In this document: piece after piece, positions 35,577 to 45,870 of the stretch
How the letters are laid out: the number at the start of each line of letters is the position of its first letter
Position numbering within the stretch: position 1 is the first letter of the stretch
From: Chytriomyces cf. hyalinus JEL632
Lineage: Eukaryota > Chytridiomycota > Chytridiomycetes > Chytridiales > Chytriomycetaceae
DNA length: 63,958 bases
Direction: 5' to 3'
Assembly (NCBI GenBank): GCA_025435555.1
Contig: JAIWWG010000143.1
Location: 1 to 63,958, forward strand
The notes under the pieces: generated by a model
Told to the model about the DNA's origin: nothing
The model's input: only the letters and a program-made list of their open reading frames with translations
The model's database searches: none
Made by a program: the position numbers and the translations under genes

Positions 35577-37637
35577 TTATAGTCTGTTTTCTTGCACGCT
35601 TCCATCTACCGCGTCCTCCATCCCCATCACCATCACTAAACGCGCCTCCAACTCTTCCTCCGTGAAATTGCTTGGCCCTCGCTCAAAATCTTCGTTTGTC
35701 CATGACTGCTCCATCGACCCATACCCTCCACCTGAAATAAAAGACTTGCGCAGAAACGATGGGGATCGTGAAAGAACCGGTGCAACAGCATCGGTGTTTG
35801 CAGACCCGCCCGACAAAAGGGCAGTTGCTTCTGATGGCTCTTGCTGTTGCTCCTCTCGCACAGCTGCCAATTCCCTGCTTTTTAACCATGTGGTGAGAAA
35901 CAATGCACCCATCCAGCCGCCGGCAAGAACGAAGCAAATGATTTGTGGTTTTCCTGCTGAAACGCTTGCGCGGAAGATTGATGGCAGGACGAATTGTGCG
36001 AGAAGACTTGAGCCGGTTTGTAAAACTTCTAAAGCTGCGAATAGAGATCCTGAAATTGGTCGTTTTGTGTTTTAGTTTTGTGTGAGTGAATGAGTGCATG
36101 GATTGTTTGGATAAATAAACCTTGGGCTGAAGATGGCACGGCTCTCGATAAAAGTCCACGCGTTAGCGGTGTAGCTATTTGTTGTTTGTGGTTGTTAAGA
36201 ATTAAAGTAAAGCATTTTACATTTCTCACTCACCAATCACGCCAAACGCGTAAAACGCAACAACATAGAAAAATTCTTTTCCCGAAGATGCAAGGCCAAA
36301 ACATACAAGCCCAATGGAGTAAGCAAAGATACCAAGGCGGATCAACGTCAACTCGATGCGCGTTTTCGACAACTCCGTCTTTCCCTCCGTCAATTTTCGT
36401 AACAAGAAGGGAAGCAGCAAACTCAAGTAAAGAAGCCTGCACACTGAACTTGCGAGAGAAAAGAGACCGGCGTCGTAAGAGTCCCATCCGAATTTCTGGG
36501 CCGGGTAGAAAAAGAATACAAAAGTATATCCTGCAAATGACATGGATCCGACTGCCGTCACGGATGCGAGAATAAACACGGATCGACCGCGGCCGGGGCC
36601 TGATAACACGTCAAGACAGCCCATCCAGGTGTTTTTGAATGAGCTCCACATCGTTGTTGGGTTGATGGCTGGAGGTTCTGTTTCGACTGGTGCTTCCTTT
36701 TGTTGAAGCGATTCAGGCAAGATGAAAATGACGTACATCAGCACCACCATTTCCATCATTAGCACAACTCCAAATACGGAGAGAAGACCCAAGTTTCGGT
36801 AAATCACTCCGCCGGTGAAGGGTCCAATTGTGATGGCAAAGTATGCAAACGCGTCGACAATTAGAAAAGTTCTTGTTCGATTCTCGGTAGTTGTTGTGTC
36901 TCCAATGTACGCGTACGCGCAAAGAGACAGAACGACGTAGCCTCCCATGAACCCTTGCAGGACATGGACAGCGACAAAGAACCACAAACTGATGCCGAGA
37001 GAAGCAACTGCAATGATGGACAGCGTCCCGATCATTGTTGACATGATGGGCAGCACCATCAGAGTCCTGCGCCCAATTTTATCGACGAGCCGCCCCACTG
37101 AACAAACAATTTTTTTTTTCATAAGCGGCAAAAACCCAAGCACTGTAAAAATTTTCCCACGTACTGATTGGGACGAGCAGAAACGACGGGATCGCCGTTG
37201 CGAGGCTGATGAGCTGGTTCCACGACGCAGCTGTTGCCTGTTTAATGATGCCTCGGTGTCAGTCACTTCGGACGCAATGTTTTTCCGATTCTTTCCGAAG
37301 AAGCACTCACGGAAACATCCGGACGGGCGGCACATGTTTTGTAGTCACGCCCCGGAAAGACTCCTACGCCAGACAGACCACCGCTCCACCCTTCACCGGC
37401 CCCGAACCCAGTATAAGACCCTTGATCTGCACTTTCCGTGCCGTTCCCGGGAATGCCGTCTCGAACAAGCATGTCGCAGACTTTGAGGATCAAGAACTGG
37501 TTCAAGGGGGACGATCCCAGGGTTGCAGCCAGTACATGCAGGAACAGCGGTGGAATGACGAGGAGTGGTGCGGAAATCTTCCATGTGGTTGGGTTGAGGA
37601 GCGAGAATGGCGCGGAGACACCATCAGTGGGTGGCAT
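35577..37637 (-). CDS. MFS transporter, SLC46/PCFT-like, copy 3
   Basis: Five exons (37637-37311, 37237-37165, 37097-36234, 36174-36121, 36049-35577) encode 596 residues. Motifs are PIMGRLVDKIGRRTLMVLP, GCLDVLSGPGRGRSVF, FFFYPAQKFGWDSYDAG and ATPLTRGLLSRAVPSSAQG. The intron set differs from copies 1 and 2: the middle introns are gone and new ones occur before MGRLVDK and around the 54-nt exon near TM10. It has a loop rich in Gly and Ser between TM1 and TM2 (YTGFGAGEGWSGGLSG). Substrate unknown. Confidence 0.82.
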
Positions 37638-37793
37638 TTTATGAGAAATTGATCCCCTTGTAAATCTAAAGTAAGTGTGATTGTGACAACGTAAATGCCG
37701 CTCAGTTGAAGCACGTATCTTTACACGTTCTAACCGCGAGCAGAAGCTCGTCTGCGACGTAAAACACATCAACTGAGATTCATCACAATGAGG

Positions 37794-37797
<4 letters not shown>

Positions 37798-37829
<32 letters not shown>
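37798..37829. repeat. T32 homopolymer
   Basis: About 32 uninterrupted T lie between transporter copies 3 and 4. The run could be an old poly(A) tail of a retro-inserted sequence read on the minus strand, but I see no element attached to it. Its length may be an assembly estimate. Confidence 0.9.
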
Positions 37830-37830
<1 letters not shown>

Positions 37831-37911
37831 GTTGGCTTCAGTGAGCAGCCCCGTCAGTTTCATCCAAGCAAGCGATCACACGCCCACTTTATTACTATTA
37901 CTATTGTTCAT

Positions 37912-39606
37912 TCAAAGAATTGACAAATCTGCCAAAGACAAGAGTTCGTTGGAATTCACCAAAAATGTTCCAAGCAGCGCAACTCCCCACATTCCCGCAA
38001 CGACATAGCACATTGCTTCAGGAGCATATGACACTGTAGATCGAAATATGGCCGGCATGATGATATGCGATAGGAGGGATGCGGTGGATTGAAGGACTTC
38101 CAGGGAGGCAAAAAGCTGGCCTTGGGAATCGGCGGAAATCGTTTTTGAGAGGAGGGATCTCAGGGTTGGAAGTGCAGATGATGCGAACGAGTAGATCGGG
38201 ATGACTGGAACGGTTTGGGAGCATTAGAAAAAGGAGCGAAATTTCAACATAATGAGTTTGCTTACTCAAGTAGTACTGCCATCCTTCAGACGCCAACCCG
38301 TAAGCACACAGAGTCACGACATATGTCAAAAGCCCACATCGAATCAAATTCAACTCGACATTGATTTTCCCCAACGCATCTCTACCCTGATGAAGCCACC
38401 AAATCGTGGCAGGAACGATCCCAGCAAAATACGCAAACCGGCAGAAACTTCCCACCATCAAAAACCGGCCCGATTCGTAACTGTCCCATCCAAATCGTTT
38501 CGATGGAATAAAAAAGAAAATGAACGTGTATCCAGACTGTGTAAGAGCGCCCATTGCGTTTACGCATGCAAAAATTGTTGGGGTTTGTTTTTCGAACAGA
38601 CTTGTGAGAGATTGAATCGAGTTTGAGAGATGTACGAGTGGGTTGAGAGATGTTGTTCCGTCAAACAACGGTTTTCGGTTCGCTTCAGGGAGTGTTTCGT
38701 GAATAAAATTGTACACGTAGAAAATGACAACGAGTTCTGTCGTGACGATTGTGCAGAAAACTGAAGAAAGTCCGAAATTCTGCTTGCGACAGTTTCAAAA
38801 CTTGAGGCGAAACAATCTGGACAAATTCAAAAAGACTTACGCTATAAAGCAGGCCGCCAATAAAGGGTCCGAAGGAGAAGCCAAAGAGGGAAAACGCCTA
38901 TGTTTTCGAAGTGAATTTATACATGTTAGAAAGTACTGAATTCCAATTCCTGTGCATATGTGGGGGACAGGGTTGCGCGCACCTCTTTGAGATAAAAGAA
39001 TCGCGTGCGGGTTTCCCCTGTGGTCAAGTCAGCCATCATCGAGTACATTGCCATCACAAACACAGCATTTCCACCAAGCATGCCTTTGACGAGATCGGCC
39101 AGCACCAACAGTTCTAGAGCAGACTGAATTTGAAAATACTCGCTTGCCAGAATGGCCAAGGCTGGCATCAGTACAGCCAACAGTGGCATGAACAACACTC
39201 TTCTGCGGCCAAGTCTGTCGAGAAGAAGGCCAACAAGCGGTGCGGCAAAGAAGGATGGGATGGCAACTGCGAGCGACATGGTTTGCACCCAAAGGGCTGT
39301 TTGACGTTGGACGGGTGCATTGGCGGCACATGTTTTGTAATCACTGCCCACTCCCATCATGCCACACACCCGCAGAAGCACGTACTGGTTGATGGGGTTC
39401 AGCCCCATGGTGCTGACAGTCATGTGGACGAGTAGTAGCGGCAGGAGGAGAAGGTATTGACGGCTGTTTCGAGAGGGTGATGGGCTGGATGAGTTTGACG
39501 GGCTCGACACGCTGGCTGTGCTGGATTCAATGGCACCATGTTGAGATCCGGTGGCAGCTGATGCCAGCAGCGGGGTTGTCTCTGTCCGGAGTTGGTTGCT
39601 GACCAT
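37912..39606 (-). CDS. MFS transporter, SLC46/PCFT-like, copy 4
   Basis: Four exons (39606-38983, 38897-38841, 38779-38266, 38204-37912) encode 495 residues, the shortest and most divergent of the array. The loop motif reads PLVGLLLDRLGRRRVLFMP, and IPSKRFGWDSYESG matches the FGWD signature of the other copies. The central GCLD..PGRG motif is missing and the C-terminal tail is short, ending SLADLSIL. The N-terminus is Ser-rich. It diverges from the cytochrome c peroxidase gene, with 364 nt between starts. Substrate unknown. Confidence 0.8.
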
Positions 39607-39970
39607 TTGGAAGACAAATCTTCTTTCCCTTTATCTTTCAGTGCGTGTTTGAAACAACGAACCCCAGCCGTTTAGGCTATGTCTGGACGGGAGGAATATA
39701 TTGATCGCCCGTATGGATGCAATATGCACGGTTTGTGAAAGATTTGTCGGAATGCCGACTTCTGATTGGTCAAGAATGCCCGCGTTCTGATTGGTCGGCT
39801 GCAACGGGATACCAGTGACAAATAACCAAGTGGGGGTGTGTTCCTCTGTGGGGCTGACAAGCAAAGCCAGCAACTGCCCAAACACTGCCGCCAGCAGTCA
39901 TGCCACCACTGACACATCAGAATAAGCTCGATCCTTATTTGCACTTATTTGAGAATTAACACCAAAAATA
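39607..39970. other. Divergent promoter region of MFS copy 4 and CCP1
   Basis: It contains a tandem CCAAT-box pair (39750-39798). No other gene is seen. Confidence 0.5.
39750..39798. promoter_or_regulatory. Tandem CCAAT boxes (Hap-complex-type sites)
   Basis: Two copies of TTCTGATTGGTC, at 39760-39771 and 39785-39796, sit in a ~25-bp direct repeat that also includes GAATGCC. On the other strand each reads GACCAATCAG. CCAAT boxes bind the Hap2/3/5 complex, which drives respiratory genes in many fungi, so they fit the neighbouring CCP1 gene about 180 nt away. Function is inferred. Confidence 0.5.
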
Positions 39971-41336
39971 ATGCTCCGATCCACCCGTGTTATTTCTGCA
40001 CTGGCCGCTCTGCGCAGCCCGCTCCGTTCCCAGATCCAAGCGCACGCCCAACGCCGCTCTGCCTCTGGATCCACCGGCGCCGAGAAGAAGAGCGGTGGCT
40101 TCGGATGGACTCTCCCTTTACTTGTCGGTGCTGCGGGTGCCGCCGCTTACTACTACCAGGCCGATCTGCAAAAGGTCACGCCTCCTTCTTCTTCCTTCTT
40201 GCGAATTCATTATATTATATTTGCTCTCTCTTGCACGCTGACGAGTCCCATATCTTTTTAGGCTGTTGCCACTGCTTCCGGCCCTGCTAAGCCCCTCGAC
40301 TACCAGGAAGTGTATGACGCAATTGCCAAGGTGATATCCTCCCCTCTTCAACGGCTGACGCATCATTTTTGCTCAATGCATGACACACACACACCCAAAG
40401 ATTCTCGACAACGACAACTACGATGATGGTTCGTACGCTCCAGTCCTTGTCCGTCTTGCTTGGCACGCTTCAGGCACCTACGACAAGAACACCAAAACTG
40501 GCGGATCCAACGGTGCCACCATGCGTTTCGACCCTGAGGCCTCCCACGGTGCGAATGCTGGTTTGGCTGTTGCCAGGTGTGTGCTCATACCATTTTTCAC
40601 TTTTGGTCTCAAATCATTTTTCTGGGGATTTCTGGCTCATGTCCCCTCTTCCAAAACAGAAAAGTTCTTGAACCCATCAAGAAGCAGTTCCCCCAAATCA
40701 CTTACGCTGACTTGTGGACCCTTGCCGGTGTTGCCGCCATCCAGGAAGTTGGAGGACCCATCATTCCATGGAGAGCTGGACGCGCTGATGCCGTCTCTGC
40801 CGAGGTCTGCCCACCTGACGGTCGTTTGCCAGATGCCGCAAAGGACCAAAGACACATTCGTGACGTTTTTGGACGTATGGGATTCAACGACCAGGAAACT
40901 GTTGCCTTGATTGGTGCTCACGCTCTTGGACGATGCCACACTGACCGTTCTGGATTTGAGGGACCATGGACTCGTGCCCCAGTATGTTTTTGATTTTTGC
41001 TGTTTGTTTTGACATTTGAATACTGAATATTTTGCGATATTTTAGACCACCTTCTCCAACGAATACTTTAAGCTTCTCCTGGAGGAAAAGTGGGTTGCGC
41101 GTAACTGGACTGGACCCAAGCAATTTGCCGACAAGTCCACTGGAGACCTGATGATGCTTCCCGCCGACATGGCCCTCTACAACGACCGTACCTTCTACCT
41201 CCAATCTTACAAGTACGCCAAGGACAGTGATTTGTACTTTAAGGACTTTTCTGCAGCTTTCGCCAAGCTTTTGGAGTTGGGTGTTCCCTTCCCTGAGGGA
41301 TCCGCTCCCATGGTGTTGAAGCCAACCAACGCGTAA
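39971..41336 (+). CDS. CCP1: Cytochrome c peroxidase, mitochondrial
   Basis: Five exons (39971-40174, 40262-40330, 40401-40576, 40660-40981, 41046-41336) encode 353 residues. An N-terminal Arg/Ala-rich presequence is followed by a hydrophobic segment ([17 protein letters not shown]), the usual bipartite targeting of Ccp1 to the intermembrane space. Catalytic sites are intact: distal [11 protein letters not shown] (Arg, Trp, His), proximal haem ligand in [11 protein letters not shown], and the radical-site Trp context GFEGPW. It reduces hydrogen peroxide using cytochrome c. The class I haem peroxidase fold also fits ascorbate peroxidase, but the presequence and the Trp in GPW favour CCP. Confidence 0.93.
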
Positions 41337-41498
41337 AGCGCAAACTTGTGGACCTTAAAAACGGATTTTCTCTTCTGGCCTTTTTTTTTGTCATCTGTTC
41401 GCTTTGTGTTTGTTGAGCAGTTGTAATAAAGAAACGGTTCAATGTATTTTTGTAAAGTGGGCGAAAGTATCTAAATAACCACACAACGCTTGAACTGT

Positions 41499-42230
41499 TC
41501 AAAGTGGAGAAAACGTAGTCTTTGTCGTAATTACAGTCTTGATCACGCGCTGCCCGCTTTCATTATGCGAGGTGACAGTCTTGGTGGTGGTAGCAGTAGT
41601 TTTTGTGAATCGTTTTGGTTCAGTTGGATGAGCGACAGCAACGCTGGCGGCAGCAGAGGAGATGAAGCTTCTAAGGTCCTTGCTGTAAGAGCTTGCAGCG
41701 TACAAAACGTATCTGGCGCGGGATTCCAGCTTTTCTGCATTGGGAGCCGCAACGGTGATTGCGGCGAAAGCCTTCAATGGAGCTGTGACGCCTTTCCCAA
41801 AGAGACCCGAGTCAATCACGGACAAGGAGACATGGTGGAGTTGGTCTATGGTGAGGGATACAAGCGTATCGACATGTTGGTCGTCAATGTCGTTGGTATC
41901 GATCGGTTCCTGATTACTAATGATGGACGATGAGAAGTCATTGGCGTCTTCTTGCAAGAGTTCTGGTGGAGCTAGTGAATCGGGAGATTCAAACAATAAA
42001 ACTGCCAGAGAGTAGACGTGTCTCAGTTGTGGGTCGTAGGAGGATGCAGAATGGAGTGCCTGTAAGAGAGCTCGTTCGAGTTTGGCAGTTGTTGTTGAAG
42101 GGGAAGGTTCTGGAAGTTGGACGGCGTTGTTGAGCCAGGCTGTGACGGGGCGGGTGACGCCCTTGCCGTACTTGTTGCTTGAGAGGAGGGTGTGTGCGGT
42201 GGCGAGGAAGGTGTGATCTGGTTGCGTCAT
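41499..42230 (-). CDS. Orphan protein with an internal duplicated domain
   Basis: Single exon, 243 residues; I do not recognise the family. Residues ~22-75 and ~140-195 are two copies of the same unit: GKGVTRPVTAWLN with HSASSYDPQLRHVYSLA, and GKGVTAPLKAFAA with YAASSYSKDLRSFISSA. Each copy looks all-helical. The copies are joined by an acidic linker (SNQEPIDTNDIDDQHVDTL). The tail is Thr/Lys-rich (FTKTTATTTKTVT). No signal peptide or membrane segment is visible. The gene is convergent with CCP1. Confidence 0.65.
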   Translation of the reverse strand: MTQPDHTFLATAHTLLSSNKYGKGVTRPVTAWLNNAVQLPEPSPSTTTAKLERALLQALHSASSYDPQLRHVYSLAVLLFESPDSLAPPELLQEDANDFSSSIISNQEPIDTNDIDDQHVDTLVSLTIDQLHHVSLSVIDSGLFGKGVTAPLKAFAAITVAAPNAEKLESRARYVLYAASSYSKDLRSFISSAAASVAVAHPTEPKRFTKTTATTTKTVTSHNESGQRVIKTVITTKTTFSPL

Positions 42231-43274
42231 TTTTCGGTTAGCTGTGGTTTTGCTGGGATTTGCAATTTATCGCGGTCTGAACTGGGTGAGGGTTTGGGGA
42301 GGATGGCGTGATGAGTGTATGTATTCATGGTCGTTGTTACGGACTTAACCAACGCTGCAGTGCATGGCTGCGATGGTTGTTCCCGACTTGCTTCCACTGA
42401 CTCTCGAGAGCAGTCGGGCTGCTGGAAGTGAATGCAAAGAGAGAAGGTTTTTGGTGACCTTCACCAGGCGAAACTAACAAGATGCGATCTGTGAATGGGC
42501 GGCATGTGTTTGAGAGTTTGGGAATAGAAATCGAACCTGGCCCGGATTTGGTAATCATTTACTTTGACATTTTCACTGTAAGCATGCTGCTACCTCGCCA
42601 TCGCCAACGCCCATCCCCACCACAGTCCGCCATCACCTTTTCCTCTGCCCCCTCTCAACCGCATTCAAGCTTGCCTACGCCATCATCAGATCGAAACCCC
42701 ACTCTGTTTGATGGCCCATATCCACAATTCCAAACGTTCACATTCCTTCAATGGATTCGAATCATGGGTTGACAACGGGAGCAAACTCAACGGCAAAATT
42801 GCTGACGAGTTTTGCTCTGCTTTTTCACAACGGCATTCCCACCCTGAGTATTTCTCTTGTGCAGTAAAATGTGCAAGAGTTTTGCAAAAGGGGGTATGTG
42901 CCTCTTTCTCATCGCTCTCTTGTTACTTATAACTTGAGATACCGATGGCGAAAAAGTAGTGGACGTTATTTTGCGTCACTGTATTGTTGGTGCCCAAATC
43001 CTTGGTTGCGCGATGTCTTGGAGGGGAATTGCTGATTTGGGCATACCCCTCGATTCTCGTGTTGCCATGATTGTTGTGGCGACAGTGACGCAGACGTCTG
43101 CCTGTTTGTTGGCTTATGTTTCTCGTCTTGATGAAAGCTGTGTTGTTTTGGTGTCTTGTTGTGGTAATGCTTCGAATACAAATCGGCTCGTTTCTCGTCA
43201 TCTGTCCTGTGCCTTCGTCGGTCATGTCTCGTCATCTAACCGCGACGTTTTCCAACTTTTCAGTCTAATTCAAA
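42231..43274. other. Unassigned region, possible small gene
   Basis: About 1 kb between the orphan gene and uS8. A start at 42482 (MRSVNGRHVFESLGIEIEPG) with a plausible gtaagc donor near 42577 and a ccaccacag acceptor near 42629 could begin a spliced gene, but no frame I joined gives a recognisable protein. I leave it uncalled. Confidence 0.3.
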
Positions 43275-43738
43275 ATGGTTCGCGTTTCCGTCCTTAACGA
43301 CTGCTTGAAGAGCATTGTCAACGCCGAGAAGATGGGCAAGCGTCAGGTCATGATCCGTCCTTCTTCCAAGGTCATTATCAAGTTCCTGTCTGTCATGCAG
43401 AAGCACGGTATGTATCTATCCTATACTGTGATCTGTCCATCAATATCACTGGTGTACCTGACTGATTTCAATTCACAGGTTACATTGGTGAATTCGAAAT
43501 CATTGACGACCACAGATCCGGCAAGATTGTCGTTCAGCTGATTGGGCGCATCAACAAGTGTGGAGTCATTTCCCCACGCTTCAATGTGAAGCAAGACGAT
43601 GTGGAGAACTGGGTCAACTACCTGCTGCCATCCCGTCAATTCGGATTTATTGTCATGACCACATCTGCTGGAATCATGGACCACGAAGAGGCGCGTCGCA
43701 AAAAGACTGGTGGAAAGATTCTCGGATTCTTTTACTGA
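43275..43738 (+). CDS. RPS22: 40S ribosomal protein S22/S15A (uS8)
   Basis: Two exons, 43275-43407 and 43479-43738, encode 130 residues, exactly the family length. It begins [20 protein letters not shown] and continues with [32 protein letters not shown] and the C-terminal [18 protein letters not shown]. It is a cytosolic small-subunit protein that binds the central domain of 18S rRNA. Confidence 0.97.
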
Positions 43739-43935
43739 TGGATTGGTATTTGGATGCATTGTATAGGGTCGAGTAGGAGGGGGTTGGTGTGAGGGGCAGG
43801 TTGCGAGGATCTGGGTTGCTGCGCGAACCATAAAATACGAGTTTTTCTTTAGCCAATCAAAACGCAGCACTTTAAATTTTGAAGTCGGAGTTTGAATTTT
43901 TTTTCTTTGTTGACATCAAAATATAAACACGGCAC

Positions 43936-45636
43936 ATGCCCGGTCCAGCGTCAACAGCGTCAACATCCGCATTATCAACAGCACCCTCGGAATCTGTATC
44001 ATCGCCTGCCACAGAGACATCTGCTCATGCAACTGGAACTGCGACGTCATCAGCGTCTCTTCAACACGCGGATGTGGATCTCGCTGAAACAGGAACAGCA
44101 ACAGCAACAGCAACAGCCACCTCCGAAGCTACGGCCACAAAAGCAGTACTAGCCACGATCGCAGCCCCATCTCCAACATCTATTCCAGCATCGACAATAA
44201 CCAGTATTCCCAGCAACTATTTAAGCTGGCTTGATGTGTTTGTGAAACTGGGCCAGAGTTGGGCGCAGACGACAACAACAACGACTCTCTCTGCTGTTAC
44301 TACGAATGCATTGGTGGATGGCACAGATTTCGCGTCGACGCGTGCAGAGTTTTCTCGGACATTTCATGCAACGAATACAGCGTCCACGATCATTGCGTCT
44401 CTTGGACAAGATGCAAAAACTGGAACAGTTTCGATAAAAACTAGCAGCGAAAGCAATCAAAAAGAATTCAAGACTTCAACAGCGGAACTTTTGACGAAAA
44501 CTGAATCGTTGAAGGTTGCTTCTTCGAAAGCAATATCTTCTTTCACTGCAACAAATCTCGTCTCGCAATCTCCTGCGCCCGTCCCCATTCCGTTTTCGTA
44601 CTCTCGCTCCACCACGCGTCAGTCGAGCTTAACTGTGAATGATGCCTCGGATCCATTTGAAAACACGGCACCTCGAACAACGACAACAACAACAAGCGCG
44701 TTTACTTCAACAACCGCGACGCTTGAATTACCGTCTTCAACTTTGATTGTGAATCCGTTTTCAGAGAATCCGCCAGACTCTACCGGCGCAGATGGTCCGT
44801 CTGGGAGTGCATCTGCGTCTCCTACGGTGCTGTACACGTCTATTGCGATTGGCTTGGGAGCGTTTATTGCGCTTATGGGTGCGTTGGTGTTTGCGCTGCG
44901 TCGACAGAAACGGACTCTGACTGCGGGAGCGCGGACGACGCTGCAAAGACGCGCTCCCCGTGGCGGTAGTACCCCTAAAAAGGAAGATTTTTCTGGATTC
45001 AATTTTTCGTCCACGACGGGTGAAGGAGGTTCAGAAAAGGATTTACAATGGGAAGAACGGTTTCATGTTTCTCGCAATGAAGGAGCCCCGCCTTGGATTG
45101 CTACTTCTTCAAGAAGACCTCCTACTGCATCAAGAGGGATGGTTGTGTTTGAAGATGCTGTAGATACAGGTGGTGGTGGTGGTGTTGGTGGTGGTGGTGG
45201 TGCGAATCGGTATTTACCGCTGGTTTCGAGTGAGATGGAAGGGTTGACGCGGCCTGAGAAGGCGGCTAGTTTAGAGTTTATGCAGCGGGCTGGGTTGGAT
45301 AGACGCGATGATTGGAGGAATCCTTCTGGTGCTGGAAGGATTGAAGTAAGGGATCGGTTGTATCAGTTTGAGAATTCGTTTGCTGGGCATCATCATCATC
45401 AAGCGCATGAAAAGAGAATGGGGTTGGTTCTTGATGGGAAAACTGAGTATGATAGGATGGAGAATGCGTTTGGAGACCATCACTGCAGTTTGAGTTATCA
45501 AAGCGGGTTGGGGGGTCGTGCTGAGAAAGACTACTCGTGTAAATCAAGCGTTGCTGAGGACAAGTGCCATGTTGTTTCGAACTTGCCGCTTTATACGCCC
45601 TCGGAGCAGTCTGACTGCTCACACTCACATTTGTAA
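43936..45636 (+). CDS. Ser/Thr-rich single-pass membrane protein (sensor-like)
   Basis: Single exon, 566 residues. Residues 1-300 are dominated by Ser, Thr and Ala, with TATATATSEATAT and TTTTTT runs, likely heavily O-glycosylated. One transmembrane segment lies near residue 300 (VLYTSIAIGLGAFIALMGAL), followed by RRQKR, so the C-terminus should be cytoplasmic. That part has Gly-rich linkers and no enzyme domain. The layout resembles fungal wall-stress sensors of the Wsc/Mid2 type, but there is no WSC domain and no clear N-terminal signal peptide; a missed upstream exon is possible. Function is inference. Confidence 0.7.
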   Translation: MPGPASTASTSALSTAPSESVSSPATETSAHATGTATSSASLQHADVDLAETGTATATATATSEATATKAVLATIAAPSPTSIPASTITSIPSNYLSWLDVFVKLGQSWAQTTTTTTLSAVTTNALVDGTDFASTRAEFSRTFHATNTASTIIASLGQDAKTGTVSIKTSSESNQKEFKTSTAELLTKTESLKVASSKAISSFTATNLVSQSPAPVPIPFSYSRSTTRQSSLTVNDASDPFENTAPRTTTTTTSAFTSTTATLELPSSTLIVNPFSENPPDSTGADGPSGSASASPTVLYTSIAIGLGAFIALMGALVFALRRQKRTLTAGARTTLQRRAPRGGSTPKKEDFSGFNFSSTTGEGGSEKDLQWEERFHVSRNEGAPPWIATSSRRPPTASRGMVVFEDAVDTGGGGGVGGGGGANRYLPLVSSEMEGLTRPEKAASLEFMQRAGLDRRDDWRNPSGAGRIEVRDRLYQFENSFAGHHHHQAHEKRMGLVLDGKTEYDRMENAFGDHHCSLSYQSGLGGRAEKDYSCKSSVAEDKCHVVSNLPLYTPSEQSDCSHSHL

Positions 45637-45870
45637 AATTGTTTTTTGTTTTGTTTTTTTGTTCTGTAGACTCCTGACTTGTTTTTTTTGTTGATTGTCG
45701 CCTTCGTCATCATATTTATATTAATATTTGGAATAAATATCTTTTCATTAACCCCTCACGCGGCTGTGGTTGTGTTTGTTTTTGTTCTTCATGCACATCT
45801 CTCTTTGCCACAGCTCTAAGCAAACGTTGAAAAAGCAAGCTTGATATGAAACGGCGCGGATTTTTTTGGA

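Noticed and set aside
42482-43297. Possible spliced gene upstream of uS8
   Set aside because: One good donor and acceptor, but all three joined frames give no recognisable protein; left as unassigned.
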